Source: Tubiluchus corallicola (taxonomy: Eukaryota > Priapulida > Priapulimorpha > Priapulimorphida > Tubiluchidae). Taken from it: a DNA stretch of 64,000 bases. Below the pieces are notes generated by a model. It was not told where the DNA came from. It did not search any database and saw only the letters and a program-made list of their open reading frames with translations. This document shows, in pieces, positions 58,085-64,000 of the stretch. The first letter of the stretch is position 1, and each line of letters opens with the position of its first letter. The translations under genes and the position numbers were made by a program. The stretch is from assembly GCA_030141605.1 (NCBI GenBank), contig JAQGDQ010000237.1:280871-344870 (forward strand), written 5' to 3'.

Positions 58085-60136
58085 ATGCGGACTGCTGTTC
58101 TGATCTTACTAGCCGTAGTGCTAATATCTGTAAGTAATAATGAACTTTTATTTACATCTTCTTTGAATGTCTGACATTTTTTGAATGTCTGATACTCAAA
58201 ATTTAAACACGGCTCTTTAGTTGTTGACGTTGTGTTTTTAAAAACTGGCGTGGCGCAAAAGGTAATTTTTTGTTTTGCAAAAAATATACACTATAGTTTG
58301 CGCAGTAATGGTCCCCCTATTACGTCCGCGAATTACTTTAGCATGATTTAATTTCAAGCAACTTAGCACAGTTTTCTTTAACTCCATTACATTTTCATCA
58401 TTATTCCGATATCAACACTGTGTCTGCAAATTTCACAGGTTACAATGGCTGGACCACAAGGCGGTGGCAGCAGAAGGAGAAGTGGAGGAGGGGGAGGATA
58501 CGGCAGCAGGAGTGGTGGCGGAGGACATGGTGGTAGTAGTGGAGGAGGAGGAGGTTATGGTAGAAGAAGAACTAGCGGAGGAGGAGGAAGACAACGAAAA
58601 CGTGGTGGAGGAGGATATGGTGGCAGCAGTGGTGGAGGAGGATATGGTGGCAGCAGTGGTGGAGGACATGGTGGCAGCAGTGGAGGAGGAGGATATGGTG
58701 GCAGCAGTGGTGGAGGAGGATATGGCGGCAGTAGTGGAGGAGGACATAGTGGCAGCAGTGGTGGAGGAGGATATGGCGGCAGCAGTGGTGGAGGAGGCTA
58801 TGGTGGCAGCAGTGGTGGAGGAGGATATGGTGGCAGCAGTGGTGGAGGAGGATATGGTGGCAGCAGTGGAGGAGGAGGAGGATATGGTGGCAGCAGTGGT
58901 GGAGGAGGATATGGTGGCAGCAGTGGAGGAGGAGGATATGGTCGCAGCAGTGGAGGTGGAGGATATGGTGGCAGCAGTGGTGGAGGTGGATATGGTGGCA
59001 GCAGTGGTGGAGGCTATGGTGGCAGCAGTGGTGGAGGAGGCTATGGTGGCAGCAGTGGAGGAGGAGGGGGATATGGTGGCAGCAGTGGAGGAGGAGGAGG
59101 ATATGGTGGCAGCAGTGGAGGAGGAGGAGGATATGGTGGCAGCAGTGGAGGAGGAGGAGGATATGGTGGAAGCAGTGGAGGAGGTGGATATGGTGGTAGC
59201 AGTGGAGGAAGTGGAGGCTATGGTGGCAGCAGCGGAGGAAGTGGATATGGTGGCAGCAGTGGTGGAGGAGGGTATGGCGGCAGCAGTGGAGGAGGAGGGG
59301 GATATGGTGGCAGCAGTGGAGGAGGAGGAGGATATGGTGGCAGCAGTGGAGGAGGAGGAGGATATGGTGGAAGCAGTGGAGGTGGAGGATATGGCGGCAG
59401 CAGTGGAGGTGGTGGATATGGTGGCAGCAGTGGTGGAGGAGGGTATGGCGGCAGCAGTGGAGGAAGTGGAGGCTATGGTGGCAGCAGCGGAGGAAGTGGA
59501 TATGGTGGCAGCAGTGGTGGTGGAGGTGGAGGCTATGGTGGCAGCAGTGGTGGAGGAGGATATGGTAGCAGCAGTGGAGGAGGAGGATATGGTGGCAGCA
59601 GTGGTGGAGGAGGATATGGTAGCAGCAGTGGAGGAGGAGGAGGATATGGTGGCAGCAGTAGTGGAGCAGGATATGGTAGCAGCAGTGGAGGAGGAGGATA
59701 TGGTAGCAGCAGTGGAGGTGGAGGAGGAGGATATGGTAGCAGCAGTGGAGGTGGAGGATATGGCGGCAACAGTGGTGGAGGAGGATATGGTAGCAGCAGT
59801 GGAGGAAGTGGAGGCTATGGTGGCAGCAGCGGAGGAAGTGGATATGGTGGCAGCAGTGGTGGAGGAGGGTATGGTAGCAGTGGTAGTGGAAGTGGAGGCT
59901 ATGGAGGAAGTGGTGGCGGAGGTGGAGGCTATGGTGGCAGCAGTGGTGGAGGAGGATATGGTAGCAGCAGTGGAGGAGGAGGATATGGTGGCAGCAGTGG
60001 TGGAGGAGGATATGGTGGCAGCAGTGGAGGAGGAGGATATGGTGGCAGCAGTGGTGGAGGAGGATATGGTGGCAGCAGTGGAGGAGGAGGATATGGCGGC
60101 AGCAGTGGTGGAGGAGGATATGGTAGCAGTTGGTAG
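58085..60136 (+). CDS. Glycine-rich secreted structural protein 1, two exons
   Basis: The CDS joins 58085-58129 (15 codons, donor TCT|GTAAGT) to 58439-60136 (acceptor tttcacag), phase 0, giving 580 residues. The signal peptide spans the intron: MRTAVLILLAVVLIS then VTMA, with likely cleavage before GPQGGG. A short basic region with SRRRSG and GRQRKRGG follows. The rest is about 50-60 copies of GGGGYGGSS or close variants (GGSGYGGSS, GGGGGYGSSS), usually 27 bases per unit, ending GYGSSW. There are no cysteines. Such Gly-Tyr-Ser repeats occur in cuticle, shell, silk and adhesive proteins, where Tyr may be cross-linked; the exact role here is unknown. An intron inside the signal peptide is common in arthropod cuticle genes. 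The 308-base intron is short. Confidence 0.87.
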
Positions 60137-60587
60137 TTGATACCCAAAGCTGGCATCATCCCAGTGATAATATGGGAAATCTTCACCTAAACGTGAAAAT
60201 GAAAAATGTTTGTACAAGGGCAAAGGCGTTGTGTTATTGATTTATTTGCACGTATACTGCAAAATAATTCCTAGTTAATGCACGTGACATCCATTTTTAT
60301 TTCCCTTTTAATATAAGCAACTGGGTGGTAGAAATCATGAATTCAAAAACTAGTTATTAAACACTGATATTATTGTCACTTTTCTCTTTGTTATTCAGAT
60401 TGTTTTCAGATTTGTGATCTTAGTGTTAATCTTATGTTTGACAGTTATTTTTATGGATTGCATTGTTGCGAACACATTGTGTTATAAACACTTTGTTATG
60501 TAATACGCGTGGTGCCATCTACTGGCAACAGAAAGGAAGCACCAACAAAGTCGTGCTGTTTTACTTTGTGCTTGTTGTTGTGTAAAT

Positions 60588-60620
60588 AATAAAATAGTGC
60601 TGTGGGTTTTTGTAAATAAA
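60588..60620 (+). terminator. Poly(A) signals of glycine-rich gene 1
   Basis: AATAAA at 60588-60593 and again at 60615-60620, about 450-480 bases after the stop. Confidence 0.5.
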
Positions 60621-62501
60621 GCTTTACTTTTGGTGTTAATTCTATTTGTTATAAGTTTATATTTTCTTAAACGGCATCAATGCAAAATAATACTCATTTA
60701 TTACTTATACATCATACTTATTTTCTTATTAGCAGCAATAATTATAATCAAAACGCCAATGATAATGACCACAATAAAACAATAAACTTGTTGGTAAGCT
60801 TGTTCTTTTATGTTGATGACGATGATAATGATGATGAGGATGACGAGGATGATAACGATAAAAATGGTGATGACGACGGCGGCGATAATGAAGAAGCAGC
60901 TGAGAAGAGAGGTGCAAATGATTAAAGCAGATAAAGCAAAGACAACCTACAAAGTGGGTATTAGCATTTACCCGTGAATTACAAGTTCACATTCTACAAG
61001 TCTAGAAGTTTACAATCAGTTATTGCGTAGAGCAAGCCAAGTACACGGGGATTAATAGCTTATTGGAACACACTGTCATTGGGATGCGTGTCTATCTTGT
61101 ATAATTGCAAGAATTATAACTGCAGACAGCGCTCAATTGCACGGTAATTATTGTACTATTACGTGAAAAGTAAACAACAAACAAAATAGGTCATTATTGC
61201 CTTGCCAATCATGGATTAACATGGTTGATGTAAATCCCCATGGTGTTCTATGTATTCTTATTATAGCACATACAGGCAGTGTAGGCACGATCGAACTAGG
61301 TACCTTGAATAACGTGACACAAGTGTGCAATCCGCTGTCAAATCCGTGGCTTGTTCTTTAATTTCATCTGTAATAATTATTATAGTTGTTAAAAACTGTT
61401 TATGATTGCATTTTGTAAATTTTGGAGAATAGCATGATAATAATTATAATATTGCCTTGAAATTCTGGCAGATAATATGGGCACAGGCAACTTCTTATCT
61501 AGTGATTTCTGGTAATGTTTCTTTTTACGTGTTTTGAACTCAACTCGATCCTCAGGAAAGAAGAGAGCTGACACAGAGTAGAAAACTGTTCAAGAGGTGT
61601 TTAGACTAGCCAGTTAACAGAAAGGCTGGTATTAATGTCGCAAGTCTATCATCAAAATTTCTGAACTTTTACATTGTTTTTAGCAACATTTGAATAAGGA
61701 TTATAACTTGAAATCATCTACATGTTGTGGTGGAATACCTGTCCTGTACAGAGTAAAGTGAATTTTGGCGGCGTGTACTGGAGTAGCTGCAAACGGTTTT
61801 TTTAAGTTCTAGAAACAAACTTCACTAAATCAGACAAGTAGATTTCTCACTGCACCATGCAGAATCAGCACGCATAAGGATAAGACCGGGACCAGTTGTG
61901 CAGCCAGGTCTCCTGTGACCACAATCCTTTTGTCTGTTATAGGTATCGTATACTCCGTTCACAATTTAAAGGTTTGAGTCTAAACTCGGTCTGTACCAAT
62001 TCTGTACCGAGTACGTCCAGTTTATGCAGACTGACCACGTCTAGACAGATGTTTGCATTCATTACAGAGAATTTAAAAGCGCACATTTGTGCATCACTGC
62101 GTTCTTTATTGTTTTTAATACACATTTTTCTTATTAGGCAGAACAGCGACCAAGACACTTTCCATGTCGTACTTAGTTGACATTACACAGTCCGAATTCC
62201 TGCAAAAGTTCAGTCTGTATTGCGACCCACGTTAATGAAGCAAATCGAGTCTGATCTGAGTCTGCAATCTCTGGATTCTGGAATAGATTTGACACTGTAA
62301 ATTGTGAATCAGCACAGTTTGAGATTTTGCAAGGATATATATAATTATGCTATTCTTAGTTTAAATCTCTTGTGAAATTATGGTATGTCCTTTTGCCCAG
62401 GCACTGGTGCGCTTGGACTGAAATACTGTAATCCTGCTGCTTTGACTGATCTGCACTGACTTAATGCTGTATTTCACCAAGAGGTTGGTCATTCAGTCAA
62501 C
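60621..62501. other. Spacer between the two glycine-rich genes
   Basis: No gene recognised. A GAT-rich microsatellite occupies about 60811-60890. A TATA-like ATATATATAA at about 62335-62345 could serve the second glycine-rich gene. Confidence 0.4.
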
Positions 62502-64000
62502 ATGACAATATTCCGAGTGATTTCAGCACTAACGCTGATAATAGTAAGTATAAAAGTAATTTTATTCAATCTGTGCAAAATGCAATTGTAGACATAACAA
62601 ATTACATCTTTTATTGAAAACATTTTTATACAGTTCGGAATAGGAACCTGACCCTACTGAAACTGGATGTATGTGGTTGAGCAGTCGCAAAGCCAGACGC
62701 CGTTCTCACTACCACACAAATATACAAAACATCGCGTGTATTTTACAAATGCAATCTGCCCCGACTCCTCGAATTCGATGAAAACAATTTTTGAGAGAGT
62801 TATTGTCACGGAAGAAACGATGTTACCCATTTAACTTATGAACACTTCACGCATTGTTTTCAAAACTCATAGAATCCTAGAATACTGGCAAATTTGTTTT
62901 TGAATTTAACTTTTTATTTTGTATAGTATAACACATACAATCACACACGAATTCGTGTAATCAGTGTTTTTGTTAATATTACTGATCATCTTTTTCTTTA
63001 TAGGTTATTTCAGAAGCACATCTAGATTTTCATACACATGTGCACACATACAGCAGTGGTGGCACATGGAGCAAAGGTACTAAAGGAGGTGGAGGTGGAG
63101 GTGGCTACGGTAGAAGAATGAAAGAAGATGGAGAAGGTTATGGTGGAGAAATGAAAGGAGGTGGAGGCGGCTATGGTGGAAGAATGAAAGGAGGTGGAGG
63201 AATGAAAGGTGGTGGAGGTTATGGTAGTGTAATGAAAGGAGGTGGAGGCGGCTATGGTGGAAGAATGAAAGGAGGTGGAGGAATGAAAGGTGGTGGAGGT
63301 TATGGTAGTGTAATGAAAGGAGGTGGAGGCGGCTATGGTGGAAGAATGAAAGGAGGTGGAGGAATGAAAGGTGGTGGAGGCGGCTACGGTGGTGGAATGA
63401 AAGGAGGTGGAGGCGGCTATGGTGGAGGAATGAAAGGAGGTGGAGGAGGCTATGGTGGAGGAATGAAAGGTGGTGGAGGAGGCTATGGTGGTGGAGGAAT
63501 GAAAGGAGTTGGAGGAGGCTATGGTGGAAGAATGAAAGGAGGTGGAGGAGGCTATGGTGGAAGAATGAAAGGAGGTAGAGAAATGAAAGGTGGTGGAAGT
63601 TATGGTGGCAGAATGAAAGGAGGTGGAGGCGGCTATGGTGGAAGAATGAAAGGTGGTGGAGGTGGCTATGGTGGAGGAATGAAAGGAGGTGGAGGAGGCT
63701 ATGGTGGAAGAATGAAAGGTGGTGGAATGAAAGGAGGTGGAGGTGGCTATGGTGGAAGAATGAAAGGTGGAGGAGGCTATGGTGGAGCAATGAAAGGAGG
63801 CAGTGGAATGAAAGGTGGGAGCAGCTATGGTGGAGGAAGGAAAGGAGGTGGGGGGAGAATGAAAGGAGGTGGTGGAGGTTATGGTGGTGGAATGAAAGGA
63901 AGTGGAGGCGGCTATGGTGGAGGGATGAAAGGAGGTGCTGGAGGCTATGGAGGAAGAATGAAAGGCCGCAGTGGAGGTTATGCTGGTGGAATGAAAGGAG
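62502..64000 (+). CDS. Glycine-rich secreted structural protein 2, partial (runs off the edge)
   Basis: Exon 1 is 62502-62543 (MTIFRVISALTLII, donor ATA|GTAAGT). Exon 2 starts at 63004 after tttctttatag and stays open to the window end, so the stop is not seen. At least 346 residues. The signal peptide is again split by a phase-0 intron (…LII then VISEA). A His-rich start follows (HLDFHTHVHTYSSGGTW), then repeats of KGGGGGYGGRM or GMKGGGG with units of about 33 bases. Met-Lys pairs replace the Ser-Ser of gene 1. Same orientation, same exon layout and similar core GGGGYGG show the two are paralogues. The Lys and Tyr content would suit cross-linking or adhesion (inference). On the minus strand the same DNA gives a His/Leu/Ser-rich frame that is an artefact. 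Confidence 0.83.

Noticed and set aside
58464-60140. 558-codon plus-strand frame with Glu/Val/Ala/Met repeats
   Set aside because: Same repeat read in another phase, not joined in frame to the signal-peptide exon.
58433-60223. 596-codon minus-strand frame (Thr/Ser/Ala/Ile-rich)
   Set aside because: It is the complement of the GGA/GGT repeat. The plus-strand frame has a signal peptide, good splice sites and a plausible composition; the minus-strand one has none.
60680-60925. Acidic 81-codon frame (DDDDND...)
   Set aside because: Driven by a GAT microsatellite; no signal, domain or homologous neighbour.
63080-63790. 236-codon minus-strand frame rich in His, Leu and Ser
   Set aside because: Complement of the glycine-rich gene 2 repeats; the plus strand has the matching signal peptide and splice structure.

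Overview
This window is nuclear DNA from an animal, most likely an invertebrate. It is AT-rich and gene-sparse, with GT-AG introns, AATAAA poly(A) signals and many microsatellites. The recognisable genes are metazoan or broadly eukaryotic: an SLC12A8-type transporter, EMC7, doublecortin (DCX) proteins, a pentraxin domain, an ankyrin/Mab-21 nucleotidyltransferase and an LRRNT/LRRCT protein. Remnants of Penelope-like, piggyBac-like and possibly hAT and LTR elements are also present. I cannot assign a phylum. Two glycine-rich secreted genes whose signal peptide is split by an intron recall arthropod cuticle genes, but that alone is weak evidence.

Layout. 1-8.4 kb: a broken pentraxin-like gene (2.5-4.2 kb) and a decayed Penelope-like reverse transcriptase on the minus strand (6.55-7.55 kb). 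8.4-19.6 kb: a cluster of three related plus-strand genes. Gene A has one DCX domain, a linker and a tail; gene B has the tail only; gene C is a 1726-residue protein encoded without introns, carrying 18 DCX repeats and the same tail. The shared tail (YGS-T/S-EDL ... GS-W/F-x-WW) defines the family and I do not recognise it. 19.6-29.5 kb: SLC12A8 homologue in three coding exons with long flanks. 32.7-33.8 kb: EMC7 on the minus strand. 35.6-37.9 kb: an ankyrin-repeat cGAS-like receptor candidate with intact catalytic motifs. 39.5-41.8 kb: a secreted two-exon LRR protein whose intron holds a 542-bp piggyBac-like MITE with TTAA target duplication. 45.5-51 kb: a TATA-driven gene for a secreted Asn/Gly/Ser-rich protein with a 2.6-kb first intron full of tetranucleotide repeats. 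51.5-52.1 kb: a small two-pass membrane protein with a PPxY-type tail on the minus strand. 52.9-54.3 kb: a 37-bp minisatellite and a second Penelope-like remnant. 58-64 kb: two tandem glycine-rich secreted structural protein genes, the second running off the window edge.

The strongest candidate for something undescribed is the DCX cluster: an 18-unit doublecortin array next to a single-DCX relative and a tail-only relative, all joined by a novel C-terminal motif. The DCX domains suggest microtubule or ciliary structures, and the tail looks like a shared docking or localisation element; both are inferences. The next most interesting are the ankyrin-cGLR fusion and the paired glycine-rich genes.
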